Part shown: piece by piece, positions 33,040 to 44,319 of the stretch | How the letters are laid out: every line of letters begins with the position of its first letter | Position numbering within the stretch: position 1 is the stretch's first letter | NCBI GenBank assembly: GCA_044867645.1 | Contig: JBIOVI010000037.1 | Coordinates: 1-64,000, forward strand | From: VRUE01 sp044867645 | GTDB lineage: Bacteria > Actinomycetota > Thermoleophilia > Solirubrobacterales > 70-9 | Length of the DNA stretch: 64,000 nucleotides | Direction: 5' to 3' | Translations under genes and position numbers: made by a program | Notes under the pieces: model-generated | Seen by the model: only the letters and a program-made list of their open reading frames with translations | Told to the model about the DNA's origin: nothing | Databases searched by the model: none

Positions 33040-34229
33040 GAGCCCGCCACCCCGTAGCGGGCGAGCACCCTGCCGCGAGCCCGCGGCTCGACGTTGGCGC
33101 GGCTGACATCGCCCCCGTAATGGTCGAGCAAACGGCCGTCCATGACGCGACGCCAGAGCGGCGGGAACCAGGCCAGCACGATCATCCCCGCATAGCCGGT
33201 GGGAAGCTGTGGGGCCTCGTCGACGTGGCGCAGCGCCTGGTAACGGCGGGTCGGGTTGGCGTGGTGGTCGCTGTGGCGCTGCAGGTGGTAGAGGAGGACG
33301 TTGGAAGCGACGTTGTTGCTGTTCCAGCTGTGCTCGGGACGGCAGCGCTCGTAGCGCCCGTCCTCGCGCTTCTGGCGCAGCAGCCCATAGTGCTCCAGGT
33401 AGTTGACGACCTCGAGCAGGGAGAAGCCGAAGACGGCCTGCAGCAGCAGGTAGGGGAGGACGACGGGCCCGAACGCCACGGTCAGGGCAGCGAAGAGGAA
33501 GACGGTCATCGCCCAGGCCTGCAGGATGTCGTTGTGGATCGACCACGGCGAGTGGCCCATCCGCTCCAGGCGGGCCCGCTCCAGGCCCCAGGCCGAGCTG
33601 ATGCTGCCGGACACGGTGCGCGGCAGGAAGGCCCAGAAGCTCTCCCCCAGGCGAGAGCTCGCCGGGTCCTCCGGCGTGGCGACACGGACGTGGTGGCCGC
33701 GGTTGTGCTCGATGAAGAAGTGCCCGTAGCCGCTCTGAGCCAGCGCGACCTTGCTCAGCCACTTCTCCAGATCGGCGCGCTTGTGGCCCAGCTCGTGGGC
33801 GGTGTTGATCGCGATCCCGCTGACCATCGCCATCGTCAGCGCCAGCCCAATGCATTCGACGGTGGAGAGGCCGCCGTCGGCCCAGAGCCAGCAGGCGAAT
33901 ACGAGGCCCGCGTACTGGAAGGGGATGAAGGCGTACGTGCACCAGCGGTAGTAGCGGTCCTGCTCGAGCCACTTGACGATGCTGTCGGGCGGGTTCTCGG
34001 CATCCAGCCCGACCACGATGTCGAGCAGGGGGAAGACGACGAAGACGAGCACCGGGCCGAAGAACCAGAAAGCGCCGAACCCGGTCACCTCTACCCCGGC
34101 CCAGGCAAGGAACGGCAGCAGGGGCACGATCAGCCCCAGCAGCCAGGCATAGCGCTTCGTGTCGGTCCAGCTCGCCGGGTTCAGCTCGATGTCGGGACCG
34201 TGGTGATGCTCATGCGCAGATGCCTCCAT
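33036..34229 (-). CDS. alkB: Alkane 1-monooxygenase
   Basis: 397 residues, integral membrane di-iron hydroxylase. The His boxes are intact: NTAHELGHK, EHNRGHHVRVATPED, LQRHSDHHANP, with NYLEHYGLLR as the family marker. At least six hydrophobic helices are visible. Oxidises the terminal methyl of n-alkanes with electrons from rubredoxin. The GGGAGGAG ribosome site is 8 nt from ATG 34229. The promoter region holds an 8-bp inverted repeat. Confidence 0.96.
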   Translation of the reverse strand: MEASAHEHHHGPDIELNPASWTDTKRYAWLLGLIVPLLPFLAWAGVEVTGFGAFWFFGPVLVFVVFPLLDIVVGLDAENPPDSIVKWLEQDRYYRWCTYAFIPFQYAGLVFACWLWADGGLSTVECIGLALTMAMVSGIAINTAHELGHKRADLEKWLSKVALAQSGYGHFFIEHNRGHHVRVATPEDPASSRLGESFWAFLPRTVSGSISSAWGLERARLERMGHSPWSIHNDILQAWAMTVFLFAALTVAFGPVVLPYLLLQAVFGFSLLEVVNYLEHYGLLRQKREDGRYERCRPEHSWNSNNVASNVLLYHLQRHSDHHANPTRRYQALRHVDEAPQLPTGYAGMIVLAWFPPLWRRVMDGRLLDHYGGDVSRANVEPRARGRVLARYGVAGS

Positions 34230-34273
34230 GGAACACGCTCCTCCCTTGTCAGATCGCCAAAGTTCGTCTGCTT

Positions 34274-34302
34274 AGTTGACAGATTAACTTATTTTGTCAA
34301 CT
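34274..34302 (-). promoter_or_regulatory. alkB operator/promoter palindrome
   Basis: AGTTGACA (34274-34281) and TGTCAACT (34295-34302) form a perfect 8-bp inverted repeat spaced 13 bp. On the minus strand one arm supplies a TTGACA -35 box, so a bound TetR protein would block transcription. Another half site (TGTCAAC) lies at about 34325-34331. Confidence 0.65.
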
Positions 34303-34369
34303 GCCGCAACACGAACATAGGTTCTGTCAACCAGCGCCTCCGCACCCCGGCAAGCCAGGCCTCGCTACC

Positions 34370-34599
34370 ATGCGGCTCGTGTACACGTTTCTCGCACTCC
34401 TCCAAGTGATCATCGCCGGCATCGTGATCTTCCTCGTGCTCCTGCACTCGGGCAAAGACGCCGGCTTGTCTGGCGCCTTCGGGATCGGTGGTGGCGGCAG
34501 CGCCTTTGGCGGCGGCTCGATGGTCGAGCGCAACCTCGACCGCGCCACGGTCTTCTTCGCGGTCCTCTTCGTGCTCAACACCCTGGTGCTGCTGAAGAT

Positions 34600-34603
<4 letters not shown>
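34370..34603 (+). CDS. secG: Preprotein translocase subunit SecG
   Basis: 77 residues. Two TM helices (VYTFLALLQVIIAGIVIFLV and FFAVLFVLNTLVLLKI) flank the Gly-rich GIGGGGSAFGGGS loop typical of actinobacterial SecG. Part of SecYEG. Its stop shares one CTAG with the convergent ccmF stop. Confidence 0.93.
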
Positions 34604-36982
<2,379 letters not shown>

Positions 36983-36993
<11 letters not shown>

Positions 36994-37384
36994 TCGCGGT
37001 GGTGAACTTCGACGGGCACTTGGTGACCAGGGTGTCACGTTCGCCGACGAAGACTCCATGCTCGACCGTGCCCGTGAGGACGATCTCGCGGCCACCGCGG
37101 AAGGGATCGGGGACGGTGCCGCTGTAGGTGACCGGGATGCTCTGGCTGGCATCGTCGCGGTCGGCGACGCGGAAGTGCAGACCCTCCCCCTCGTGAGCGA
37201 CCGAGCCCTTTACGACCCTGCCGGTGAGGTCGTAGGTCGCGCCGGGCGCGGCGCTGAGCAGCTGCGAGGGCTCCTTTGCCTCGGTCGAGGCGCTGAACGA
37301 CGTGTAGACAAGCGCCACGGCGAGCAGAACAGCAACGCCGAGCGCCACCACCAGCCGGATCTTTCGCTTACGGCCTGGATCCAC
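36983..37384 (-). CDS. ccmE: Heme chaperone CcmE, Cys-type variant
   Basis: 133 residues. One N-terminal TM (IRLVVALGVAVLLAVALVYT) and the OB-fold (YDLTGRVVKGSV, PVTYSGTVPDPF, EIVLTGTVEHGVF). The heme-attachment region reads LVTKCPSKF: the canonical His (HxxxY) is replaced by Cys, and the Tyr by Phe. Cys variants (CxxxY) are known in archaea and some Gram-positives. Starts the ccmE-ccmF operon; other Ccm proteins are at 58 kb. Confidence 0.9.
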
Positions 37385-37425
37385 GGTTGTGAATTATCAC
37401 AGCCCGGCCCGGGACCCCAGCGCTG

Positions 37426-37468
37426 CGTTCGCGTTTGTTGCCGCTATCCGACAACAACTACGAACGGA
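37426..37468. repeat. Dispersed imperfect palindrome, copy 1
   Basis: CGTTCG ... CGAACGGA, 43 bp. It aligns without gaps to 50150-50192, 32 of 43 positions identical, including a shared CTGCGTTCGC left edge. The core can fold as a hairpin. It lies between divergent ccmE and an SDR. Confidence 0.6.
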
Positions 37469-37505
37469 CCCGGAGAAGGCGGGTCGGAGCTGAGAGACTT
37501 GGGGC

Positions 37506-38222
37506 ATGGCGGATGAGCCCAGAGGCGAGCAGGTCCTGCTGATCACCGGCGCCAGCAGCGGCATCGGCGCAGCGACCGCCCGGGCAGCGGCCGACAGCTA
37601 CCGGCTGGTGCTGAGCGCACGGCGGCTGGAGCCGCTGCAAGAGCTGGTCGAGGAACTGGGCGGCGAGGAGCGCGCGCTTGCCGTGCGGTGCGACGTCACC
37701 GAGTGGGATCAGGTCGAGGCGATGGCCGCAGCCGCCTTGGAGCACTTCGGCCGGATCGACGCCGTCTTCGCCAACGCCGGCTTCGGCGCCACCCGCGGCT
37801 TCCTCGAGGAGTCTCCGGAGCACTGGCGCTCGATGGTCCTCACCAACGTCTACGGGGTGGCGCTGACGATCCGCGCCACCCTCCCCCACCTGCTCGAGCG
37901 TGGCGACGGGCACTTCCTGGTGACCAGCTCGGTCGCCGGGCGGCGGGCACTGCCGGGCTCGCTCTACTCGGCGACCAAGTGGGCGGCGACGGCAATCGGC
38001 GAGGCGCTGCGGGCGGAGCTGCGCCAGATGCACGAGAACCACGCGATCAAGGTGACCCTGATCGAGCCGGGGATGGTGGACACGCCTTTCTTCGACAACC
38101 GCCCCGGCGAGTGGGCGCTGGGCGACGACGACATCGCCCGCGCGGCGATGTACGCGCTGGAGCAGCCCGGCAACGTCGACGTCAACGAGATTCTTATTCG
38201 GCCCACCTCGCAGCCGATCTGA
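37506..38222 (+). CDS. SDR-family oxidoreductase
   Basis: 238 residues. Rossmann TGASSGIGAAT, FANAGFG (NNAG variant), catalytic Ser in TSSVAGRRALPG and YSATKWA (YxxxK). Short classical SDR, NADP preference suggested by the SARRLE after beta-2. Substrate unknown. Starts 121 bp from divergent ccmE. Confidence 0.9.
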   Translation: MADEPRGEQVLLITGASSGIGAATARAAADSYRLVLSARRLEPLQELVEELGGEERALAVRCDVTEWDQVEAMAAAALEHFGRIDAVFANAGFGATRGFLEESPEHWRSMVLTNVYGVALTIRATLPHLLERGDGHFLVTSSVAGRRALPGSLYSATKWAATAIGEALRAELRQMHENHAIKVTLIEPGMVDTPFFDNRPGEWALGDDDIARAAMYALEQPGNVDVNEILIRPTSQPI

Positions 38223-38231
38223 TCCCAAGCT

Positions 38232-38277
38232 TCGCTGAAGCATTGTGCCGCCTATGGCGGGCACAATGCTTCAGCGA
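38232..38277. terminator. Long bidirectional hairpin
   Basis: TCGCTGAAGCATTGTGCC and GGCACAATGCTTCAGCGA pair perfectly over 18 bp around a GCC-TAT-GGC loop. It sits between the convergent SDR and glycosyltransferase and includes the last codons of the latter. Confidence 0.75.
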
Positions 38278-39296
38278 GCGAGCACGAAGCGGACGGCGCG
38301 CCAGTAGGCGCGCAGGGCAAGGCGGACGGGCGCCGAGCGGGCGATCGCCGGGATGAAGGGTGAGTCGAGGTCGGGCGTCAACCAGGACGCGAACTCGGCG
38401 GCGCTGACCGTGCGGCTCGCCTGCACCCGGCGCCGCTCGCGCAGCAGCTGCGGCAGCCAGCGGATGACTTCGGCGTTGGCGGCGAGCTTCTGCCTTCCCC
38501 ACCCCGCCCCGAACGAGGCTGGGATCAATGCCAGCTCGGTGAGGATCAGGGCCGGCGCGAGCAGCGCAAGCAGGCTCGTCGGGTAGACGCGGATCAGGAA
38601 GGCCCAGCGGTTGCGCTCCAGCCAGCGCCACTTGTGCTCGCGGGCGCCGAACTCGTAGTCGTGGTCGACCACCGCAGTGGGCTCGATACCCAGGGCGCCG
38701 CCCGCCAGGCGCAGGCGCAGCGAGAGATCGACGTCCTCGTGGTAGAGGAAGAAGCTCTCCGGGAAGCCGCCCGCCTCCCCCCACGCCCTGCGCGGGATCG
38801 CGAAGCACGCACCGGAGAAAGCGGTCACCTCAGCGGCAGGCGGCGCCGTCTCGATCGGCCGGCCGTGGCCGCCCGCCCAAACAATGCCGGTGAAGTGGAC
38901 GGGATTGCCGGCTGAGTTGATCGTTCTCCCGTCCCCGTCGGCGACCAATGCCTGCCAGGCGATCCACCCGCGCCGCTCGATCCAGGGGCGCCGGATCGCC
39001 TCGCCGAAGCCCGGACGGGGCGCCGCGTCGGGGTTGAGGATGACCAGCAGCTCTCCCCTGGCCTCGCGGGCCCCCAGGTTGCAAGCGGCAGCAAAGCCGA
39101 GGTTGCGGCCACTAGGCACGACCCGCGCCTGCGGCGCCAACGAGGCGACCGCCTCCGGGGTGCCGTCGCCGGAGTCGTTGTCGACGACGATCAGCTCGTC
39201 CTCGACTCCCAGCTCCGGCAGCAATGCGGGCAGCGTCCGCGCCAGCTCCTTACGGCTGTTCCAAGCGACGATCAGGACGGAAAGCGTCGGGCGCAC
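38271..39296 (-). CDS. Family 2 glycosyltransferase
   Basis: 341 residues. GT-A fold: LSVLIVAWNSRKELARTLPA, DELIVVDNDSGDGTPE, the DxD-like LLVILNPDAAPRPGF, and FFLYHEDVDLSLRLRLAG (acceptor side ED). Resembles rhamnosyl/WbbL-type transferases of wall or O-antigen pathways. Two hydrophobic C-terminal helices follow. Its end is inside the convergent terminator hairpin. Confidence 0.88.
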   Translation of the reverse strand: MRPTLSVLIVAWNSRKELARTLPALLPELGVEDELIVVDNDSGDGTPEAVASLAPQARVVPSGRNLGFAAACNLGAREARGELLVILNPDAAPRPGFGEAIRRPWIERRGWIAWQALVADGDGRTINSAGNPVHFTGIVWAGGHGRPIETAPPAAEVTAFSGACFAIPRRAWGEAGGFPESFFLYHEDVDLSLRLRLAGGALGIEPTAVVDHDYEFGAREHKWRWLERNRWAFLIRVYPTSLLALLAPALILTELALIPASFGAGWGRQKLAANAEVIRWLPQLLRERRRVQASRTVSAAEFASWLTPDLDSPFIPAIARSAPVRLALRAYWRAVRFVLAR

Positions 39297-39349
39297 CGAC
39301 GCCGCAGGCTAGACGGTCGCCCGAGCCGACACCCGGCCCGACTGCCCCG

Positions 39350-42343
39350 CTATTTCCCGCCTTTGCCCTTGCCTTTTCCGCCTTTACCTTTGTGTTTCTT
39401 CCCACACGGCGTGCGCAGCTTCGGCTTCAGGTTGGCCTTCTTGCCATTCTGCCCTTTGAACCTCGCGATCGCGCGCAGCTTGCGAGGCCGTTTGCCTTTC
39501 CCTTTGGCGCCTTTCTTTTTGGGACAGAGGTTGCGCGAGTTGACCAGCAGGCCGTCGGCGCCGCCTCGAACCGTGAGCATGAACTTCGAGACCGGGACGT
39601 CGGGCACGACGTCGAAGGTGTTGCGGATGCGGCCGTGCACGCTGTCGGTGCGTCCGGCCAGCTCGACGTCGACCTGCCCGTGCAGAGAGGCGACCAGGTC
39701 CGGCAGGGTGTTGTCGGACGAGCGCAGGTAGACCGGGCCTTTGAGCGGCCCGTCGAGCAGCGGCGTGACCGCTTCCGCGTAGCCGTAGACCGAGTTCTTT
39801 GGGCAATCGTTGGCGGCGTACTGCACTCGCGTGCAGACTTTCGAGATGCTGCTCTGGTCGAGAAAGAGCGAACGCGGCAGGGTGACCGCGGCGCGGCCGA
39901 TGTTCGCGTCGCCGTCGCGGGCCAGCAGGATCGCGCGCAGTTTCGGGTTTTTGGCGCGTCGAGTCGCGCCGAAAGTGCGCAGGAACAGTTTCGGTTTGAA
40001 GTCGAGCTTGTCGCAGTCCTCGACTTGGAAGGGCGCGGACACGGCCGCCCGGGTGAAGGCCGCCGGGTCGAGCGGGTTGGCGCCCCCACCGAGCAGCGAA
40101 CCGGCTATTGCCATGCGCGAGCAGTTGGTCGGATTGAGCGAGAAGCGAGGCCGGTTGAGATTCACCGCGATCGACCGTACGTCGAGCAAGGCGCCGCCGT
40201 AGACATGCGGGATCGGGTCCGAGACGGCGTGCACCTGAGCCGTGCGCGGATCGACGAACAGCGCCACCCTCACCACGACCGTGCCGAGATCGAACGGCCC
40301 GGCCGCGGCGGGGGTGACAACTGCCAGGGAGAGAGGCGCGCCTTTGTAGGGCCCCGCGAGGAAGACTTTGCCGCCGATCCGGATCGGGGTTGGGCCGCTG
40401 CCGGCGGCGACGTCGGCGCCCCCGATCAGGCTCGAGGCCGGGCAACTCGGCGCCGTCGCCTCCGCGCCGCCGCCATTGGCCGCCGCCGCGGCCAGCGCCG
40501 CCCCAGGGCAATAGCGGACGCCGGCGAGTTTCGCCGTCAAGCCCGGCGGCAGCGTCACATCGACGCCTTTCAGCTCCTGGTTGCCGTCCGAGCGGGCGAT
40601 GTCCATGTGCAGCGGGCTGAAGGCGCCGGCTTTCGGTTTGGCCGTGCCGGCGCCGAAGGTCGGGCCGAAGGGACGCTCGGCGAGCGTTTTCGGGCAGCCG
40701 CCGCCGCCTGGAAGAGTCGCCAAGCCAAAGGTCGTCGAGGGGGTCGCCGGCGGATCGCCGGAAGGACCTTCGTCGCCGCCGACCGGGACCGAGCCCACGG
40801 CGGACGACCAGGGGGTCATCTGGGCGTTCGTCACATTCGGCCCACAGGTCGGTGGACTGGTCAGCGCCGCCTCAGAGCCGCCATCCAGCTTGATCCGGAA
40901 CGACTTGAACGGCACCTGCGGAAGACCGGGAATCGGAACGCTGCCGAGGGCCGCGTCGTCGAAGGTCGTGGTCAACTGGCCGGTTTGCGGGTCGGCGCTG
41001 ATCCTGCCGAGGAGGCGGGCCGAGATGTCGTAGCGAGCCGATTCGGCGACGACGAAGATCCGGTACTCCTCGCCGGAGGTCGGATCGCGGCTGAGCTGCT
41101 GCCCGACGTAGACGGGGCCGCTGAGCGAGCCATCGAGCAGTGGGGGCGTATCGACTTCGACGGTGCCGATCCTCGACGCCCCGGGACAGGCCACGCCATT
41201 TCTCGTTCCCTTCCCGAACTGGGCGTCCGTACAGGCCTGGAGGCCGTTGGCGGCCGACGGGTTGAGGCCCATGCCGGCAGGCATGGTCACCTTTGCGGAC
41301 CGCACCTGGGAGCTGCCCTGGCTCTCTTCGTCTTTGAGTGGATTTTTGACCTCCGGCAGGTTCACGGCGATCGTCGCCCTGGCCGGGGAATCGGTCTGCT
41401 GCGTGTTCGGCTCGACCGCGATCGAGGGGTCGAAGGGGATCGAGTCGCAGTTTTTCGGCGAGGTTTCGAATTCGCCCGGTTTGCGCGGGATCTTCGACTC
41501 GACGAAAGCGGAGCCGGCCGGGAAGCTCGGGTCCGTTTCCTCATAGGAGTCGGCGCGCAGGTAGGTCGAGTAAATGTGTTCGACCGGGGAGCCGGGAGAG
41601 GCCGGGCCCAAGCAGGTGGTCGGCGTGGTGATGAAGGTCCCGGCGGGACCGGCCATGCCTTCGAACACAAGGCGGTTTTTCGCGATCCTGGCCGCTTCGC
41701 CCAGCAGCGGGAGGGTGGGCAGAGAGAGTTTGGCGACGTGGATCGTGAAGTACTCGTGGTAGTCGCTCTCCCAGGCGACGTCGGCTTCCAGGAAGACGTC
41801 GTTGCCGAGCAGGCTGAGGCCGAAGCGAGCCGGTTCGCCTTCGTTCGGGACGATGTTGAAGACGTCGGCCGGGGGCAAAGTCACCGAGAAGCCGGTGGTG
41901 GGATTCGTCGCGGTGACCTCGCTGATGCCCACTTTCGAGGTCGGAGGGCAGGTCGACGGGCTCTCTCCGGCGTCGAGTTCGCACTGCTCGGCCGAAGACT
42001 GCGGGTTGACCGTCAGACCAGCGGGAAGGTCGACCCGGACGGTTCGCAGGTTGCCGATCGGAGTCGGGCCAAGGGGAGGTCCGGTTTCGGTGTTGACGAT
42101 GAACTGGGTGAAGCCGACCGGCGGATGCGCGGCCGCCCCTTCGAAGAACTGATCGGGCGTCCCGACGCTGCAGGTCGGCGTGTCGATGGTGCAGGTGCCC
42201 GCTTGCCAAGGGCTGTTGACGCTCGGTTCGTCCGGGTTCTGGGGGCCGATGATCTGCGCGGAGCTCGCGGTCGATCCGAACACCATCACCAAGCTCAGGA
42301 TGCCTGCAACCAGCGCTGCTCGAACCGCTGCTCCCCCGCTCAT
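39350..42343 (-). CDS. Large secreted protein of unknown function
   Basis: 997 residues. Signal peptide (VAGILSLVMVFGSTASSAQI), many Cys-Pro pairs and repeated segments (VDLPAGLTVNP, VTMPAGMGLNPSA, VTLPPGLTAKLAG; and FSLNPTNCSRMAIAGSL), which look like several copies of one beta-sandwich module with the pattern LPxGLxxNPxxxxxC. The Lys/Gly-rich C-terminus (KKHKGKGGKGKGKGGK) is strongly basic and may bind wall polymers. No named domain recognised. Comparable proteins are typical of Solirubrobacterales. Divergent from the small HTH gene. Confidence 0.75.
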   Translation of the reverse strand: MSGGAAVRAALVAGILSLVMVFGSTASSAQIIGPQNPDEPSVNSPWQAGTCTIDTPTCSVGTPDQFFEGAAAHPPVGFTQFIVNTETGPPLGPTPIGNLRTVRVDLPAGLTVNPQSSAEQCELDAGESPSTCPPTSKVGISEVTATNPTTGFSVTLPPADVFNIVPNEGEPARFGLSLLGNDVFLEADVAWESDYHEYFTIHVAKLSLPTLPLLGEAARIAKNRLVFEGMAGPAGTFITTPTTCLGPASPGSPVEHIYSTYLRADSYEETDPSFPAGSAFVESKIPRKPGEFETSPKNCDSIPFDPSIAVEPNTQQTDSPARATIAVNLPEVKNPLKDEESQGSSQVRSAKVTMPAGMGLNPSAANGLQACTDAQFGKGTRNGVACPGASRIGTVEVDTPPLLDGSLSGPVYVGQQLSRDPTSGEEYRIFVVAESARYDISARLLGRISADPQTGQLTTTFDDAALGSVPIPGLPQVPFKSFRIKLDGGSEAALTSPPTCGPNVTNAQMTPWSSAVGSVPVGGDEGPSGDPPATPSTTFGLATLPGGGGCPKTLAERPFGPTFGAGTAKPKAGAFSPLHMDIARSDGNQELKGVDVTLPPGLTAKLAGVRYCPGAALAAAAANGGGAEATAPSCPASSLIGGADVAAGSGPTPIRIGGKVFLAGPYKGAPLSLAVVTPAAAGPFDLGTVVVRVALFVDPRTAQVHAVSDPIPHVYGGALLDVRSIAVNLNRPRFSLNPTNCSRMAIAGSLLGGGANPLDPAAFTRAAVSAPFQVEDCDKLDFKPKLFLRTFGATRRAKNPKLRAILLARDGDANIGRAAVTLPRSLFLDQSSISKVCTRVQYAANDCPKNSVYGYAEAVTPLLDGPLKGPVYLRSSDNTLPDLVASLHGQVDVELAGRTDSVHGRIRNTFDVVPDVPVSKFMLTVRGGADGLLVNSRNLCPKKKGAKGKGKRPRKLRAIARFKGQNGKKANLKPKLRTPCGKKHKGKGGKGKGKGGK

Positions 42344-42443
42344 CCCGACTCCTTCCGTCGGTCGTACGATTTTAGATTACCCGATTTTAACGATGTGAGC
42401 TAATATTTTTTGGTATCGGTCGGTCAACGAAAGTGAGGTAGTC

Positions 42444-42734
42444 GTGAATTGGGAACTCCTGGCTCGTGCCAATACCCACCCACTGCGCGTATCAATCCTG
42501 GAAGTCCTCAGCCTCGACGGCGGGCGGACTCTCTCGCCCAAGGACCTCAGCGTGGAGCTACAGGCTCCGCTAAGCACGGTCAACTACCACGTGACCGAGC
42601 TGCGCAATACCGGCCTGCTGGAGGTCGTCGACGAACGGCAGGTACGCGGCGCAGTCGAGCACTTCTATCGGGTGGTCGACAGCAGCAAGGTCAGCACGAA
42701 GCGAAAGCGGGAGCGCAAAGCGGGAGCTCGCTAG
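42444..42734 (+). CDS. ArsR-like winged-helix regulator
   Basis: 96 residues. ANTHPLRVSILEVL, LSPKDLSVELQAPLSTVNYH (recognition helix) and VEHFYRVVDS (wing). A basic tail KRKRERKAGAR follows. It is divergent from the 997-residue secreted protein across 100 bp and may control it. It converges on CorA with 4 bp between stops. No metal-binding cysteines. Confidence 0.85.
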   Translation: MNWELLARANTHPLRVSILEVLSLDGGRTLSPKDLSVELQAPLSTVNYHVTELRNTGLLEVVDERQVRGAVEHFYRVVDSSKVSTKRKRERKAGAR

Positions 42735-42738
42735 TCGG

Positions 42739-43707
42739 TCAGAGCCAGCCGGCTCGCTTGAAGCGCCGGTACAGCAGCGTGCATACGACCAGGATGACGA
42801 CCAGCACGAGCGGGTAGCCGAAGCGCCATTTGAGCTCCGGCATGTGCTTGAAGTTCATCCCGTAGATGCCGGCGATCATCGTCGGCACGGCGAGGATCGC
42901 AACCCAGGCCGAGATCTTCCGCATGTCTTCGTTCTGGCGCACCGAGGCCTGGGTGAGGTTGGCGTGCAGGGCGCTGCCGAGCAGATCTCGGAACCCGGCG
43001 ATCCGCGCGCTCACCCGTCGCAGGTGGTCGTGGACGTCGCGGTAGTACTCGCGCAGCTCGTCTGGCACGACCTCGAAGTGACCGCGAGAGATCTCATCGA
43101 CGACCCCCGAGAGCGGCGCCACCGCGGTGTGGAAGTCGAGCACCTCGCGCTCCAGCTTGTAGATGCGCTCCGCGGGGTTGTCCCGATCCTCGGAGAAGAC
43201 CTGGCGCTCGACCTGCTGGATGTCGACGTCGATTCCCTGGGCCGCCTCCTCATAGCCGTCGACCACATGGTCGAGGATCGCGTAGAGCACCATGCCGACA
43301 CCGTGTCGAAGCAAGTCGGGCCGGCGCTCGATCCTGTCCCGCACAGCGCCCAGCTCCCCCTCGCCGTGGCGGACGGTGACGATGAAGGCCGGGTTGACGA
43401 AGATCAGCAGCTCGCCGACCTCGATCACCTCGTTCGGATCGACGTAGTGGGCGGTCTTGACGACGACGAGCAAGGTGTCGCCGTACTGCTCGACCTTGGG
43501 CCGCTGGTGAGCCTTGATCGCGTCCTCAACCGCCAGCTCGTGCAGGTCGAACTCGCTGGCGATCGCCTCGAACTCCTCAGCGGTCGGCTCGAAGACCCCA
43601 AGCCATACGAAGGCGCCCTTGCCGCGAGCCGCCTTTCCCGCCTGATCCAGGGAAAGGTCGCCGTCGCGGCGATGACCACTTTCATAGACAGCGCAGTTGA
43701 CGATCAT
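42739..43707 (-). CDS. corA: CorA-family Mg2+/Co2+ transporter
   Basis: 322 residues. Acidic cytoplasmic funnel, long stalk helix, and two C-terminal TM helices with the YGMNF signature (GMN) and PELKWRFGYPLVL loop. A basic C-terminus follows. Works as a pentamer for Mg uptake. Last gene downstream of usp, 45 bp away, on the same strand as kdp. Confidence 0.93.
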   Translation of the reverse strand: MIVNCAVYESGHRRDGDLSLDQAGKAARGKGAFVWLGVFEPTAEEFEAIASEFDLHELAVEDAIKAHQRPKVEQYGDTLLVVVKTAHYVDPNEVIEVGELLIFVNPAFIVTVRHGEGELGAVRDRIERRPDLLRHGVGMVLYAILDHVVDGYEEAAQGIDVDIQQVERQVFSEDRDNPAERIYKLEREVLDFHTAVAPLSGVVDEISRGHFEVVPDELREYYRDVHDHLRRVSARIAGFRDLLGSALHANLTQASVRQNEDMRKISAWVAILAVPTMIAGIYGMNFKHMPELKWRFGYPLVLVVILVVCTLLYRRFKRAGWL

Positions 43708-43752
43708 CCGCGGAGTATCGCCCTTGCCAGACAGTGCGTGGATGGCGCCGGC

Positions 43753-44319
43753 TCAGGCAGCGTGGGTGCCGTTCCTCGCCGTGACGAACCGCCGGTCCTC
43801 TGGTCCCGGTCGCAGGATCAGCACCTCGGCCGGAGCCTTCGCCAGCAACCAGACGAGGTCATCCCCGGAGAAGCCGGCGCCAGTCTCCGCAGTCGCCGGC
43901 ACCACGACTCGGTCGAAGGTCTCGCGGTCGAGCAACCGCTCCAGGGCGTGGCGGTAAGAGCGCCCGCGCTCGATCCGTGAGTCGACGGGCACTCCCTGCC
44001 CGACGGCGCGCTGCTCTATTGCCTCCAGCATCGGCATCGCCCTGGCTGCTTCGGCCGGGATCGCGCAATCGAGCGGCAGTCGCTTTGAGACAGTCGCCAG
44101 GTATGCGGGCATCAGAGTCGCGTCCTCAGCCCTGGCGAGTCGCAGCGCCGCATCGACCGCCCGGCGGGAGATCTCGGTCCCGGTGAAGGGCAAGAGGATG
44201 TGATGCACGGTCTCGGGTGCTTCGGAGCGACGGCCGCCCCAACGCGAGCGCGCGATCAGGTAGCCCCCAACCAGCCCCAGAACCAATGCCACACCGATCA
44301 GCACGCGCTCGACGCTCAC
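43753..44319 (-). CDS. Membrane-anchored UspA-domain protein
   Basis: 188 residues. An N-terminal TM (VLIGVALVLGLVGGYLIARS) precedes one Usp domain (HHILLPFTGTEISRRAVDAA; VVVPATAETGAGFSGDDLVW). The nucleotide-binding GxxGxGxxGS/T is not clearly kept. The start overlaps the KdpD sensor stop by 4 bp, tying it to the kdp operon; Usp domains in KdpD sense nucleotides, so this may be an accessory sensor. Confidence 0.8.
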   Translation of the reverse strand: MSVERVLIGVALVLGLVGGYLIARSRWGGRRSEAPETVHHILLPFTGTEISRRAVDAALRLARAEDATLMPAYLATVSKRLPLDCAIPAEAARAMPMLEAIEQRAVGQGVPVDSRIERGRSYRHALERLLDRETFDRVVVPATAETGAGFSGDDLVWLLAKAPAEVLILRPGPEDRRFVTARNGTHAA

